Shown here one piece after another: positions 26,787 through 36,454 of a stretch of DNA of 64,000 nt (the first letter of the stretch is position 1; each line of letters starts with the position of its first letter). Source of the DNA: Paenibacillus sacheonensis (GTDB lineage Bacteria; Bacillota; Bacilli; Paenibacillales; Paenibacillaceae); contig NZ_JAAAMU010000005.1 of the NCBI RefSeq assembly GCF_009909195.1, positions 186,001-250,000 on the forward strand, in the 5' to 3' direction. The translations under genes were made by a program, and so were the position numbers. The notes below the pieces were generated by a model. That model was given only the letters and a program-made list of their open reading frames with translations. It was not told where the DNA came from and made no database searches.

Positions 26787-27719
26787 TTACTTCTGTCTGA
26801 TCAGCTTCGTGATGCGGCCGTCGAAGATCCATTCGGCCACGAATACGTTGCCCTGCGAATCCACGCATACGCCATGCGGCGAGCTGAATTTGTCCGGACG
26901 GTAGTAGGATTTAGGCAGGTTCGGCCAACCTTCCTGTTTGTACGCCTTCTGGTCCTCGCCCAGGTGCGTAATCAAGCGGTCTTCGCTGTCCAGAACCGTG
27001 ATGCGGCTGTCCAGGTCCGGAAGATACACCTCGTCGCCGAAGAAATAGAAGCTGCACGGTCTGTCGAGGTTATGATCCACGAACCGTTTATGCTCGCCTT
27101 CCAGCGTAAACACTTGAATACGTCCGTTGCCGCGATCGGCTACGTATACTTCCGGCTCGCTGCCGCGAAGATTGATCGAAATGCCGTGCGGCTCGATCAC
27201 TTTGCCCGGCTCGGAGCCGCGGCCGCCGAACGTGCGGATATACGTGCCTTTCGCATCGTAGTGATGAATGTGATACTGGCCGTAACCGTCGGATACGTAA
27301 ATGTCGCCATTCGGCGCCACGCATACATCCGTCGGAACATAGCGGCGCTCCGTATCGTAGAGATCAGGACGATCCGGCGTGCCGATCTCGAGCAGGACGT
27401 CGCCGTTCAGCGTCGTTTTGACGACCAGCGAACGATTCGTGTCGGCGAAATACAAGTATTCGACGCCATCATTGTCGCGGTGCAAATAGAAGCCGTGCGC
27501 GCCGCCTTCGAATTCCGCGCCCCAAGAGGTTTTGAAATTGCCGTCTTTGTCGAATACGACGACGGAATCCTTGCTCGTGTTATGTACGTAAACGTTATCA
27601 TTTTCGTCGACTACGATGCCATGCGTATATCCGTAAGTAATACCCTCGGGAAGCTTACCCCAGCCGCTGGCTACTTCATAAGAATGCGTTGCGCTGCCAA
27701 TAACGAGTTTTTCGGACAC
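26787..27719 (-). CDS. NHL-repeat beta-propeller protein
   Basis: This 310-residue cytoplasmic protein consists of NHL-type repeats that should form a six-bladed beta-propeller. Blades show the THGIVVDENDNVYVHN, PTDVCVAPNGDIYVSDGYG, PHGISINLRGSEPEVYVADRGNGRIQVF and SPHGVCVDSQGNVFVAEW pattern. It resembles the peptidyl-alpha-hydroxyglycine amidating-lyase-like and SMP-30-like propellers, but I see no signal peptide and cannot assign a reaction. A sugar-lactonase or ligand-binding role is only an analogy. It lies downstream of the terminator that ends the kdgK-deoR operon and has its own short upstream region. Confidence 0.82.
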   Translation of the reverse strand: MSEKLVIGSATHSYEVASGWGKLPEGITYGYTHGIVVDENDNVYVHNTSKDSVVVFDKDGNFKTSWGAEFEGGAHGFYLHRDNDGVEYLYFADTNRSLVVKTTLNGDVLLEIGTPDRPDLYDTERRYVPTDVCVAPNGDIYVSDGYGQYHIHHYDAKGTYIRTFGGRGSEPGKVIEPHGISINLRGSEPEVYVADRGNGRIQVFTLEGEHKRFVDHNLDRPCSFYFFGDEVYLPDLDSRITVLDSEDRLITHLGEDQKAYKQEGWPNLPKSYYRPDKFSSPHGVCVDSQGNVFVAEWIFDGRITKLIRQK

Positions 27720-27821
27720 GGATCATTTCTCCTTTGCGATTATAATCCTCCCTAGTATACCAAATAATGAATAGACGAGAAGTGAATTTTTTCCCATAAA
27801 TCGCCCTTCTCGCGTTCTCGT

Positions 27822-27863
27822 CAAAAAAAGCGCCCGCAGTGCCGAAGCACGATGCGAACGCTT
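27822..27863 (-). terminator. Terminator of the kdgK-deoR operon
   Basis: On the minus strand a long stem with a GTGC-TTCG-GCAC tip and an AAGCG/CGCTT base runs into seven U residues (27823-27829). It lies about 30 bases after the DeoR stop. Confidence 0.8.
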
Positions 27864-27892
27864 GTTGTTTCGTGAAAATGCGGCAGCGACAG

Positions 27893-28696
27893 CTACATGC
27901 TGATCTCCTGCTCGCCGCCGGCGATAACCGTCTGGATGCCGTTCGCGCGCGCAATGGAAGCGAGCTGCTGCGGCAATTCCTGATCGGTCACGAAGCCTTG
28001 CAGCTCGGACAGCGAAGCGATCGAGAACAGCGAGGTGCGTCCGATCTTCGTGTGATCGAACATGGCATAGGTCGCCTGGGAACGACGAATCATCGCTTTG
28101 GCAATATGGGCTTCCTGCTCCGAATACGTCGTAATCCCCCCTGTCGAGGACACGCCGTCGACGCCGAGGAACATTTTGCCGATATTGAGCTGCCCGATCA
28201 TGCCTTCGCCGAGCGGACCGCATAGCTCGAAGCTGTTGTGCCGCATCATGCCGCCGGTCACGACAACGTTGATCTCGCTGCCGGCCAGCTCCATGGCCAC
28301 GTTGACCGTGTTGGTCACGACGGTAATGCCTCTGCGCGTCTTGAGCAGCTTCGCCAGATAATAATTCGTCGTGCCTCCGGACAATCCGACGACGTCGCCT
28401 TCCTCGATGAGCCCGGCCGCAGCGGCCGCGATTCGCTCCTTCTCGAGGAAGAACAGCCCTTCCTTCTCCGCGAACGGCAGCTCGCGTACCGCGTTCATGC
28501 CGTCGTACATCGCCCCGCCAATCGTCCGAATGACGGGCTCCGCCTTCTCCATCAGTTCAAGATCCCGCCTTGCAGTGGCCTCGGAGACGCCGAAACGCTC
28601 CACGACTTCCTGAATGGTGATCCGCCCCTGCCGTTTCAGCACGTTCATAATGCCTTCGCGCCGGCGCTGCCCTTTCGACGATTGCACGTCAGCCAT
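27893..28696 (-). CDS. DeoR-family transcriptional regulator
   Basis: This 267-residue repressor has an N-terminal DeoR helix-turn-helix at about residues 10-60 (GRITIQEVVERFGVSEATARRDL) and a C-terminal sugar-phosphate sensing domain. The latter has the family motifs GDVVGLSGGTTNYYLAKLL, ITVVTNTVNVAMEL, NVVVTGGMMRHNSFELCGPL and KMFLGVDGVSSTGGITT. DeoR proteins usually bind a phosphorylated sugar. The start codon directly follows the TAA of the kinase gene, so the two are translationally linked. The regulator probably controls sugar acid or ketose use through that kinase. Confidence 0.93.
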   Translation of the reverse strand: MADVQSSKGQRRREGIMNVLKRQGRITIQEVVERFGVSEATARRDLELMEKAEPVIRTIGGAMYDGMNAVRELPFAEKEGLFFLEKERIAAAAAGLIEEGDVVGLSGGTTNYYLAKLLKTRRGITVVTNTVNVAMELAGSEINVVVTGGMMRHNSFELCGPLGEGMIGQLNIGKMFLGVDGVSSTGGITTYSEQEAHIAKAMIRRSQATYAMFDHTKIGRTSLFSIASLSELQGFVTDQELPQQLASIARANGIQTVIAGGEQEISM

Positions 28697-29656
28697 TTAA
28701 CGCTCCACCCAGCCTTTGTCCGATAATCTGCCGTAAGCCGTCTTCCAGTCAGGCAGTGCCTCCCAGTCTCCGCGCATCTGCACGACGAGCGAGCCGTTAA
28801 TGCTGCCGAGCCGGACGGCTTCAGCCGGGCTCATGCCCTTCAGCAGCCCCGCCAGGAAGCCGGAGCAGAATCCGTCGCCTGCGCCTACCGTATCGATGAC
28901 TTGATCGGCGGGATAGAATGGAATTTCGACGGCTTTGCCATTCTCCAGCACGACGGTGGTGTCGCCGACGCCTTTGATGACGCTGATTGCTTTCAGTCCG
29001 GACAGCTTCTCCTTGACCGCCTCGAAATCATCGGTCTCATAGAGCATCCGCAGCTCGTCCCAGCCCGGCAGGAAGTAATCCGCCATTTCTGCCAGCGGCA
29101 GCACGACGCGCCTTGCCTCTTCGATCGACCAAAGCTTCAAGCGCAGATTAGGGTCGAAGCTGATAAGTACGCCCGCTTCTCTGGCCGCTGCTACAGCAGC
29201 CAGAATCGTTTGGCGGCAGCTGTCGCCGAGCGCAGGCGTAATGCCGGTGATATGCAGGATTTTGCAGCCGCGGATGTAATCCAGATCCAAATCGTCCGGC
29301 GTCATCCGGCTTGCGGCGGAATGTTTACGGAAGTAATGCACGGCAAGCTTGCCGGCCGCCATTTCACGGAACATCATGCCCGTCGGCGCATCTTCGGAAA
29401 GCCGTGCCCGCGTGACGTCGACGCCTTCCCCGCGAAGCCGCTTCAGAATGATCCGGCCGAATGGATCGTCGCCGAGCGAACCGAACCACCCTGCCGAGCA
29501 GCCGAGTCTGGCCACGCCGATCGCCACGTTGCTTTCCGCGCCCCCGAAGCTCTGCTCCAGCGTCGATACCTGCTCGATACTACGGTATTCCTGCGGCATG
29601 AACAATGCCATCGTTTCCCCGAACGTCAGCAAATCCGGTGACTGCGAATTAGACAA
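28697..29656 (-). CDS. kdgK: PfkB-family sugar kinase, 2-keto-3-deoxygluconate kinase-like
   Basis: This ribokinase-fold kinase of about 319 residues closely resembles KdgK, which phosphorylates 2-keto-3-deoxygluconate. It has LLTFGETMALFMP, the substrate loop FGGAESNVAIGVARLG, AGWFGSLGDDPFG, a PTGMMFRE stretch, HITGITPALG, and the catalytic DTVGAGDGFCSGFLAGLL anion hole with Asp as general base. The start is uncertain: a GTG at 29671 has no ribosome site, while TTG at 29656 lies six bases after GGAGGGG, so I use the TTG. The substrate is inferred, and fructokinase-like activity is possible. No kdgA or uronate gene is visible nearby. Confidence 0.85.
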   Translation of the reverse strand: MSNSQSPDLLTFGETMALFMPQEYRSIEQVSTLEQSFGGAESNVAIGVARLGCSAGWFGSLGDDPFGRIILKRLRGEGVDVTRARLSEDAPTGMMFREMAAGKLAVHYFRKHSAASRMTPDDLDLDYIRGCKILHITGITPALGDSCRQTILAAVAAAREAGVLISFDPNLRLKLWSIEEARRVVLPLAEMADYFLPGWDELRMLYETDDFEAVKEKLSGLKAISVIKGVGDTTVVLENGKAVEIPFYPADQVIDTVGAGDGFCSGFLAGLLKGMSPAEAVRLGSINGSLVVQMRGDWEALPDWKTAYGRLSDKGWVER

Positions 29657-29692
29657 CCGTAACCCCTCCACTATGCTTTGTTCTGCGTAGGA

Positions 29693-30118
29693 CTATTTCA
29701 GAATCGGATGCTGCATGAAGTAGATCGTTACCAAGTAAATCAGCAGCAAAATCACGCTCAGCGTACGCACTTTCGCGATATGCGACGATGCGCTCTCCCC
29801 GCCTTGAATCGAAGCTGCGATCCGCTTGAGCGGTTTCGAGATAATGCCGCCGATTGCAGCAATCGCCAAGAACAACACGGTGACGATAATCATCCACACG
29901 ACCTTGTAATCGGCTTGCGACATCAAATAACCGCCCGTAAGAAGTTGAAGGACCAGGAAATATTGTGCAATGCGGTTTGCGGACGCCAATCCTTCGGCTA
30001 GTCCGGCTTGCCCCCCGCCGTCAAGCTTGGTCGCACGGCCGGCCATAAACGGCAGGGCAATGTAGAACCCCAATCCAGCTGCGCCGATCAAATGCAAAAA
30101 TAACATAAAACTAGACAT
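29693..30118 (-). CDS. Small four-helix membrane protein
   Basis: This integral membrane protein of 141 residues has four hydrophobic segments (SSFMLFLHLIGAAGLGFYIAL, FLVLQLLTGGYLM, VWMIIVTVLFLAIAAIGGII and LSVILLLIYLVTIYFM). I do not recognise a named family, although the layout resembles DUF2269-like or copper-resistance-D-like proteins. There is no visible heme or metal motif beyond His9. The frame is open from 30181, but the ATG at 30118 sits seven bases after GAGGAGG and is the real start. It lies upstream of kdgK on the same strand with only a short gap. Confidence 0.72.
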   Translation of the reverse strand: MSSFMLFLHLIGAAGLGFYIALPFMAGRATKLDGGGQAGLAEGLASANRIAQYFLVLQLLTGGYLMSQADYKVVWMIIVTVLFLAIAAIGGIISKPLKRIAASIQGGESASSHIAKVRTLSVILLLIYLVTIYFMQHPILK

Positions 30119-30190
30119 CAAGCGTCCTCCTCGAAAAATATATTCATCTGTAAGTATACTAAAACTAGCCAGGCAATTCAAAAAAACGCT

Positions 30191-32476
30191 TTACTCTCCG
30201 GCAGTCGACAGCCGATGCTTGACGATGGCGGCTTTAATCGCGAAATAATCGACGTCCTCCGGCAATGCTTCCTTAATCGGCTTCAGCTTCTCCGCGCCTA
30301 CTCGAGCAATCGTCTCCACGATCAGCGCCTCGTGCTGGGGCGGAATAAAATCGCTCCACGGCAGCTCTTCCCCTTCTTCCCCGCAGCGAAGCAAATGATT
30401 CTCGATCGTGACGCGGCTCATCCCGCGAAGGGACGCAATCTCCGCCAGCGTTCTTCCTTCGGCGAACAGCGTCAGCGTCTGCATATGGCTCGACAAGCCA
30501 TCCAAACGAGCGAGATCTTCGCCTCCGGACGGGCTGGCTGCTCCCGACTGTCCAGGCAATTCCGCCTCTGACGATCTTCCCGAAGCTCCCGGCGCAGACG
30601 CTGGATAATCGTCCGTTTGTCCGTCAGCTCCATTACGCTCCTCCGAACCGCCGTCCCCGTTAGCGTTCCTGCTGCCTTGCGCGCCGTCCTGCTTGAACTG
30701 CCGGACGATGGCGATGACATCATGCCCGTATTTGCTTACTTTCGCGGCGCCGATGCCTTTCACGGCAAGCAGCTGCTCCGAGTTCACGGGCTGCCTGTCG
30801 GCGATTTCCCTCAGCGCTGCATCGAAGAACAGCATGAACGGAGGCACTTTCTCCCGTGCAGCCGTCTCTCTGCGCCACTCTCGCAGCGCTTCGAACAACG
30901 GCGCATTCGCTGCCGGCAGGGCCGAACCGGCGCTCTCTCTGCGCTTTGCCGCCGCGCTCTGCCGACGCTTTACTTGAATGCTGCCTTCCAGCACGGGCAG
31001 CGCTTCGGCCGTCAGGGACACGGTCGGATATTCCCCTTCGCTGATGCGCAAATAGCCTTCCGCGACGAGGAAATACATCAAATCCGAGATATCGCGCTCC
31101 GTCCATTGACGCATCAGGCCGTACGTCGACAAGCGGTCAAAGCCGAATTCGAGAATCCGCTTTTCCCGGGAACCTTTCAATACTTTCGCGGCCATCGAGA
31201 TGCCGAACCGGCCTTTGAGCCGGCCGACGCAGGACAGCGCCTTGCGGGCATCCTCCGTCACGTCTACCATCGCGCTGACGTCCATGCAGTTGCTGCATTT
31301 GCCGCATTCCGGCACGTCCGCCTCGCCAAAATAGCGCACGATATACTGCAGCAAACATTTCTCGGTCCGGCTGTAATGCATCATCGTATACAGCTTGTTG
31401 AGCTGAATCGTCTTCCGATCCGGATCTCCCGTTCCCCGATCGATGAGAAACCGCTGCACCTGCACGTCCTGCGGCTCGAACAGCAGCACGCATTCGCTCT
31501 CTTCTCCGTCACGGCCCGCACGTCCTGCTTCCTGATAATACGACTCGACGTCGCCCGGCATCTGCCAATGAATGACGTAGCGGACGTTCGGCTTGTCGAT
31601 CCCCATTCCGAATGCGTTCGTCGCCACCATGACCCGATTCTCGTCGAAGCGGAAACGCTCCTGCGCGTCCGCCCGATCATCGTCGTTCAAGCCGCCATGG
31701 TATTTGCCGACTGCGATGCCGAGGCGCGAGAGATCATCGCAAACTTCCTCCGCCTCCTTGCGCGTCGCGGTATAGACGATGCCCGACTGGTCTGGGCGCT
31801 GCTGCACGAAATCCCGCAGAAACTTCCGTTTATCCGTCCCCGTAACGACCGACAACGTCAAATTCGTGCGCGCGAAGCCCGTGACGAAAATATTCGGATC
31901 GTGCAGGCCCAGCATGGCGGCGATATCCTCCGACACTTCCGGCGTCGCCGTCGCCGTAAATGCCGCAACCGGCGGACGGTTCTCCAAGCGGCCGATCCAG
32001 CCGGCAAGCTGACGGTAGCTTGGACGAAAATCATGTCCCCATTGAGACACGCAGTGCGCCTCGTCGATGGCGATGAGAGGAATATGCATCTGCGAGGACA
32101 ACGATTCGAACATGCCGCTGTCAAGCCGCTCGGGCGCGACGTACAGCAGCTTGTACGCGCCCTGCGAGGTCTGTCTGACCACTTCGCGATACGCCGCCGC
32201 ATCCAGCGAGCTGTTCAAGAACGCGGCCGGAACGCCGAGCCGGTTTAACGCGTCTACCTGGTCTTTCATCAAGGAAATAAGCGGCGATACGATGATCGAC
32301 GTACCGGGAAGAAGCATAGCCGGGATCTGATAGCATATCGACTTGCCGCCGCCCGTCGGCAGAATGGCCAGCGTATCCTTGCCGGTCAACAAGCCATCGA
32401 TAATATCGCTTTGCCCTTTACGGAAGCTATCGTAACCATAGACTCGTTTTAACGTTTGCAGCGCTTCCTGTTGCAT
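30191..32476 (-). CDS. recQ: ATP-dependent DNA helicase RecQ
   Basis: This 3'-5' DNA helicase of about 761 residues acts in recombination and replication-fork repair. The order is a helicase core (Walker A PTGGGKSICYQ at about 40-50, DEAHCVSQWGHDFRP from 138), the RecQ zinc site (CLLQYIVRYFGEADVPECGKCSNC), a winged-helix RQC region and an HRDC domain (about 520-600). A low-complexity linker rich in Gly, Ser, Ala and Asp then leads to a C-terminal helicase HTH domain (LAEIASLRGMSRVTIENHLL). It is longer than usual, mostly in that linker. The ATG at 32476 follows GGAGGG. Confidence 0.95.
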   Translation of the reverse strand: MQQEALQTLKRVYGYDSFRKGQSDIIDGLLTGKDTLAILPTGGGKSICYQIPAMLLPGTSIIVSPLISLMKDQVDALNRLGVPAAFLNSSLDAAAYREVVRQTSQGAYKLLYVAPERLDSGMFESLSSQMHIPLIAIDEAHCVSQWGHDFRPSYRQLAGWIGRLENRPPVAAFTATATPEVSEDIAAMLGLHDPNIFVTGFARTNLTLSVVTGTDKRKFLRDFVQQRPDQSGIVYTATRKEAEEVCDDLSRLGIAVGKYHGGLNDDDRADAQERFRFDENRVMVATNAFGMGIDKPNVRYVIHWQMPGDVESYYQEAGRAGRDGEESECVLLFEPQDVQVQRFLIDRGTGDPDRKTIQLNKLYTMMHYSRTEKCLLQYIVRYFGEADVPECGKCSNCMDVSAMVDVTEDARKALSCVGRLKGRFGISMAAKVLKGSREKRILEFGFDRLSTYGLMRQWTERDISDLMYFLVAEGYLRISEGEYPTVSLTAEALPVLEGSIQVKRRQSAAAKRRESAGSALPAANAPLFEALREWRRETAAREKVPPFMLFFDAALREIADRQPVNSEQLLAVKGIGAAKVSKYGHDVIAIVRQFKQDGAQGSRNANGDGGSEERNGADGQTDDYPASAPGASGRSSEAELPGQSGAASPSGGEDLARLDGLSSHMQTLTLFAEGRTLAEIASLRGMSRVTIENHLLRCGEEGEELPWSDFIPPQHEALIVETIARVGAEKLKPIKEALPEDVDYFAIKAAIVKHRLSTAGE

Positions 32477-32527
32477 GCAATCCCTCCATGACATAATGAT
32501 AATGATGATTTCGTTTGAAAATAGGAA

Positions 32528-32553
32528 GACCCTGACGGTACTCTGTCAGGGTC
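32528..32553 (-). terminator. Probable terminator of mdh
   Basis: A perfect 9-bp stem (32528-32536 with 32545-32553) lies about 40 bases past the mdh stop. The U run is imperfect (ttcctatttt). Confidence 0.6.
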
Positions 32554-32590
32554 TCATAGGCTTTATGAGCGTTGAATACGATGGATGAAA

Positions 32591-33532
32591 TTAGCCCGTA
32601 ACGACAGCAATGACGCTGCGTACGGAATTCGCGGATTTCTCAAGCGCCGCTTTCTCGTCTTCCGTCAGCTCAAGCTCGAACACTTTCTCGATGCCGTCGC
32701 CGCCTAGGATTGCAGGTACGCCCATGAACAAATTATCATACCCGTATTCGCCCTGCAGCAGCGCGATAACCGGCGTAATCCGTTTCTTGTCCTTCAAAAT
32801 CGCTTCGGTCATCTGAACCAGCGATGCCGCCGGCGCGTAATACGCGCTGCCGTTGCCGAGCAGATTCACGATTTCGCCGCCGCCGACGCGCGTGCGCTGG
32901 ACGATGGCTTCGATCCGCTCGGCCGAGATCAGCTTCTCGATCGGGATGCCGCCGACGTTGGAGTAACGAACGAGCGGAACCATATCGTCCCCATGACCGC
33001 CAAGGACAAACCCCCGAACGTCTTCCACGGATACATTCAGCTCTTCGGCAATAAAGGTGCAGTAACGAGCCGTATCGAGAACGCCGGATTGGCCGATGAC
33101 GCGGTTTTTCGGGAATCCCAGCGCATTGTAGGCCACGTAAGTCATGGCATCGACCGGGTTGGACAGGATGATGACATACGCTTCCGGACTAGTCGCTTTA
33201 ATATTTTCGCAGACGGATTTCACGATGCCCGCGTTGGTGTTGACGAGATCGTCGCGGCTCATGCCAGGCTTGCGGGCAATTCCGGCCGTAATGATCACGA
33301 CTTGGGAATCCTTCGTGTCCTCGTAATTCGAGGTGCCGATGATCTTGGCGTCGATGCCTTGAACGGGCGTCGATTCCATCATATCGAGCGCTTTGCCCTT
33401 CGTTGGGTTCTCGAGCTGCGGGATATCGACAAGCACGACGTCGCCAAGCTCTTTTTGCGCCAGCATCAAGGCCGTGGTCGCACCCGTGAAGCCGGCGCCG
33501 ACTACCGTAATTTTGTTCCGTTTAATCGCCAT
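32591..33532 (-). CDS. mdh: Malate dehydrogenase (LDH-like)
   Basis: This 313-residue NAD-dependent enzyme oxidises malate to oxaloacetate in the TCA cycle. The N terminus has the Rossmann loop [17 protein letters not shown], with DI for NAD selectivity. Arg-containing substrate motifs follow ([30 protein letters not shown]), and catalytic [13 protein letters not shown] holds the His-Asp pair. The frame is open from 33571, but ATG 33532 follows GGGAGG. It is the third gene after citZ and icd on the minus strand, as in Bacillus. A long hairpin-containing gap precedes it, so its level may be set separately from icd. Confidence 0.97.
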   Translation of the reverse strand: MAIKRNKITVVGAGFTGATTALMLAQKELGDVVLVDIPQLENPTKGKALDMMESTPVQGIDAKIIGTSNYEDTKDSQVVIITAGIARKPGMSRDDLVNTNAGIVKSVCENIKATSPEAYVIILSNPVDAMTYVAYNALGFPKNRVIGQSGVLDTARYCTFIAEELNVSVEDVRGFVLGGHGDDMVPLVRYSNVGGIPIEKLISAERIEAIVQRTRVGGGEIVNLLGNGSAYYAPAASLVQMTEAILKDKKRITPVIALLQGEYGYDNLFMGVPAILGGDGIEKVFELELTEDEKAALEKSANSVRSVIAVVTG

Positions 33533-33628
33533 CAGGAAAGCCTCCCATAAGTGTGGCCGCCATGCGGCCATCTATAATATTGATATAGCGCTGCATGCGC
33601 CCCGCCGATCAAACATCCGATGAGCGGG

Positions 33629-33658
33629 CAAAATCCGCATGGACAACGCCATGCGGAT
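33629..33658 (-). terminator. Hairpin between icd and mdh
   Basis: A perfect 10-bp stem (33633-33642 with 33649-33658) is followed on the minus strand by UUUU. It may attenuate icd-to-mdh transcription rather than stop it fully. The rest of the 222-base gap holds only weaker inverted repeats. Confidence 0.6.
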
Positions 33659-33754
33659 CTTGCGAAAGCACTGCATGCATCTACATTTAACTATTTAGAG
33701 GATGCACTTATGATTTTGATTTTAAACAGAGAGGTTGATAGGTAACGCTATTTA

Positions 33755-35047
33755 TTACAGATGTTTGATGATCTCGTCAGCGAACGCCGAGCATTTCACT
33801 TCAGTCGCGCCTTCCATCAGACGAGCGAAGTCATAGGTAACGGTTTTGTTGTTGATTGCCGTTTCCAGACCTTTGTAGATCGAATCGGCCGCTTCCTGCC
33901 AGCCCAAGTGCTCGAGCAGCATAACGCCGGACAGGATAACGGAACCCGGGTTAACGACGTCAAGATCCGCGTATTTCGGAGCCGTGCCGTGCGTAGCTTC
34001 GAAGATAGCATGTCCGGTCAGGTAGTTGATGTTAGCTCCCGGTGCGATGCCGATGCCGCCTACTTGCGCAGCCAGCGCGTCGGACAGGTAGTCGCCGTTG
34101 AGGTTCAGCGTTGCGATCACGTCGAAGTCCGTTGGACGAGTCAATACTTGCTGCAGGGCGATGTCGGCGATCGCGTCTTTCACGATCAGCTTGCCTGCCG
34201 CTTCGGCTTCTTTTTGCGCTTTGTTAGCCGCGTCCGTGCCTTCAGCTTCTTTAATGCGGTCGTATTGACCCCATGTGAAGGTTTTGTCCGCGAACTCTTG
34301 CTCGGCTACTTCATAGCCCCAGTTCTTGAACGCGCCTTCCGTGAATTTCATGATGTTGCCTTTGTGAACCAGCGTCAGCGATTTGCGGCCGTGTTTCAGC
34401 GCGTATTCGATCGCTGCGCGAGCCAGGCGCTTGGAGCCTTCCGACGAAACCGGCTTGATGCCGATACCCGAAGTTTCAGGGAAACGGATTTTGTTAACGC
34501 CCATTTCGTTTTGCAGGAAGGAGATCACTTTCTTCACGTCTTCGGAGCCGGATTGGTACTCGATGCCGGCATAGATGTCTTCCGTGTTCTCGCGGAAAAT
34601 AACCATGTTTACGAGTTCAGGGCGTTTAACCGGGGAAGGCACGCCGTCGAAGTAACGAACGGGACGCAGGCAAGTGTACAGGTCAAGCTCTTGGCGAAGC
34701 GCAACGTTCAGGGAGCGAATGCCGCCGCCGATCGGCGTGGTCAATGGTCCTTTGATTGCGACGATGTATTCGCGAATGGCAGTCAGCGTGTCGGCCGGAA
34801 GCCATTCGCCGTAAGTATTGAATGCTTTCTCGCCGGCGAAAACTTCGTACCATGCGATTTTCTTCTCGCCGCCGTATGCTTTGTCGACTGCAGCGTCCAA
34901 TACGCGCTTGGAAGCTTTCCAGATATCGCGGCCCGTGCCGTCGCCTTCGATGAATGGAATGATAGGGTTGTTCGGCACTTGAAGCACGCCGTTGTCGATC
35001 GTGATTTTCTCGCCTTCAGTAGGCAAAGCGAATTTTTCGAGTTGCAT
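33755..35047 (-). CDS. icd: NADP-dependent isocitrate dehydrogenase
   Basis: This 430-residue enzyme makes 2-oxoglutarate, CO2 and NADPH. It has the full family signature: [37 protein letters not shown] with the phosphorylatable Ser region, [33 protein letters not shown] and [48 protein letters not shown] and [11 protein letters not shown] complete it. The residues around the coenzyme site fit the NADP-specific Bacillus type. The ATG at 35047 follows an AGGAGG site. It lies between citZ and mdh. Confidence 0.97.
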   Translation of the reverse strand: MQLEKFALPTEGEKITIDNGVLQVPNNPIIPFIEGDGTGRDIWKASKRVLDAAVDKAYGGEKKIAWYEVFAGEKAFNTYGEWLPADTLTAIREYIVAIKGPLTTPIGGGIRSLNVALRQELDLYTCLRPVRYFDGVPSPVKRPELVNMVIFRENTEDIYAGIEYQSGSEDVKKVISFLQNEMGVNKIRFPETSGIGIKPVSSEGSKRLARAAIEYALKHGRKSLTLVHKGNIMKFTEGAFKNWGYEVAEQEFADKTFTWGQYDRIKEAEGTDAANKAQKEAEAAGKLIVKDAIADIALQQVLTRPTDFDVIATLNLNGDYLSDALAAQVGGIGIAPGANINYLTGHAIFEATHGTAPKYADLDVVNPGSVILSGVMLLEHLGWQEAADSIYKGLETAINNKTVTYDFARLMEGATEVKCSAFADEIIKHL

Positions 35048-35198
35048 AAAATAAATTCCTCCTAAAAATGGTTTTGTTCGGTACACATAATTTGACGGGA
35101 GCCGGCAGTGCAGCTTGTTCGGCTGACTGTCAACACCCCGTCAGAGGCATGGGCGGCGAAGGAAACCTCAGCCGCCCGGCTGCATATTCTATCCTGGC

Positions 35199-36311
35199 TT
35201 AGCGCTGCGTGATCGGCGTTACGGTTTGATCAACCGGACCCGTGTATTCAGCACGCGGACGGATCAGGCGGTTGTTCTCGTACTGCTCCAAAATATGAGC
35301 GGTCCAACCCGACGCACGGCTGATCGCAAAGATCGGCGTGAACAGATCGCGGGGAATTCCAAGCGTCGTATACACCGATGCCGAATAGAAGTCGACATTC
35401 GGCTTCAGCCCTTTTTGGCCCGTGACGAGCTCTTCGATTTTGACGGACATTTCATAAAGTTCCATGCTGCCCGTCAGCTTGCCCAGCTCGCGCGACATTT
35501 TTTGAAGATGCTTCGCGCGCGGATCGCCGTTTTTGTAAACGCGGTGGCCGAAGCCCATGATCTTCTCTTTGTTCGCCAGTTTATCGTTGATGTACGATTC
35601 CACGTTGGCAAACGAACCGATTTCTTCGAGCATGACCATAACCGCTTCGTTCGCGCCGCCGTGCAGCGGTCCTTTGAGCGCGCCGATAGCCGACGTAATG
35701 CCGGAATAGATATCGGACAGCGTCGCCACCGTTACGCGAGCAGCGAACGTGGAAGCGTTCAGCTCATGATCGGCATGAAGGACAAGCGCTTGATCCAATG
35801 CTTTGACCGCTACTTGATCGGGCTCCGTGCCGTTCAGCATGTAAAGAAAGTTGTAAGCGATGGAAACGCCTTTTTTCGGCGCTACCGGCTCTTTGCCTTC
35901 GCGAATGCGGGCGAACGCAGCGATAAGCGTCGGAATTTGAGCTTGGATTTTGATGGCTTTCTTGATATTCGCTTCTTTGGACATATCGTTAGCTTGCTCG
36001 TCGAACAGAGCAAGGCTGGATACCGCTGTGCGAAGGGCCGCCATGGAGTTGGTTCCTTTAGGATAGATCTTCAAAGAATCCAGTACGCCGGCAGGAAGCG
36101 CCGAATACGCTCCGAACTGCTGAAGCAATTCGTTCAGCTCGGATTGGTTGGGCAGCTTGCCGTACCACAGCAGGTACGCCACTTCTTCGAAAGATGCGTT
36201 CTCCGCCAGATCGTCAATGTTGATGCCGCGATAAGTCAGAACGCCGTCGATGATCGAGCTGATCGAGGAAGTCGTTGCGACAATACCCTCCAGACCTTTG
36301 GTTGCTGTCAT
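35199..36311 (-). CDS. citZ: Citrate synthase
   Basis: This 370-residue enzyme condenses oxaloacetate and acetyl-CoA, the entry to the TCA cycle. Catalytic residues appear in VLHADHELNASTFAAR (His), LKGPLHGGANEAVM (His), GFGHRVYKNGDPRAK (His, Arg) and NVDFYSASVYTTLGIP (Asp). It is the short Gram-positive, dimer-type enzyme. An AAAGGAGAG site lies upstream of the ATG. Its promoter region carries a CcpC-like dyad and a good -10, so citrate-responsive control similar to Bacillus is likely. icd and mdh follow on the same strand. Confidence 0.97.
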   Translation of the reverse strand: MTATKGLEGIVATTSSISSIIDGVLTYRGINIDDLAENASFEEVAYLLWYGKLPNQSELNELLQQFGAYSALPAGVLDSLKIYPKGTNSMAALRTAVSSLALFDEQANDMSKEANIKKAIKIQAQIPTLIAAFARIREGKEPVAPKKGVSIAYNFLYMLNGTEPDQVAVKALDQALVLHADHELNASTFAARVTVATLSDIYSGITSAIGALKGPLHGGANEAVMVMLEEIGSFANVESYINDKLANKEKIMGFGHRVYKNGDPRAKHLQKMSRELGKLTGSMELYEMSVKIEELVTGQKGLKPNVDFYSASVYTTLGIPRDLFTPIFAISRASGWTAHILEQYENNRLIRPRAEYTGPVDQTVTPITQR

Positions 36312-36399
36312 GTTTCTCTCTCCTTTAGCGCCTTTGTATTTAAAAAAATCGTAACAAGTTTAACAATAGATGGATTCGAGTTCCGTATCGTCGTACTCA

Positions 36400-36405
36400 A
36401 TTGTA
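36400..36405 (-). promoter_or_regulatory. Candidate -10 element of citZ
   Basis: On the minus strand TACAAT is positioned about 90 bases before the citZ start. The -35 region is weak, which suits a regulated promoter. A short palindrome (CGGAT/ATCCG) lies between the two elements. Confidence 0.4.
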
Positions 36406-36439
36406 TCGGATTTCGATCCGGAATGAAACAAAACTAGAC

Positions 36440-36454
36440 ATAAAAATGCTTTAT
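36440..36454. promoter_or_regulatory. CcpC-like site (ATAA-N7-TTAT) upstream of citZ
   Basis: The dyad ATAA, seven bases, TTAT is exact, with a further ATAA half-site at 36462-36465. CcpC, the LysR-type citrate-sensing repressor of Bacillus citZ and citB, recognises this pattern. The site lies 35-49 bases upstream of the candidate -10. Confidence 0.55.

Noticed and set aside
32480..32505. Fur-box-like sequence (ATAATGATAATGATGATT) upstream of recQ
   Set aside because: One half matches but the other fits poorly, and recQ is not an iron-regulated type of gene. AT-rich chance is more likely.
33761..35065. A long open frame antisense to icd, and similar ones antisense to pyk (43524-45269), pepF (5806-7050) and recQ (30617-32248)
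   Set aside because: They mirror strong, well-recognised genes in GC-rich DNA, carry no domain of their own, and lack ribosome sites. They arise from codon composition.
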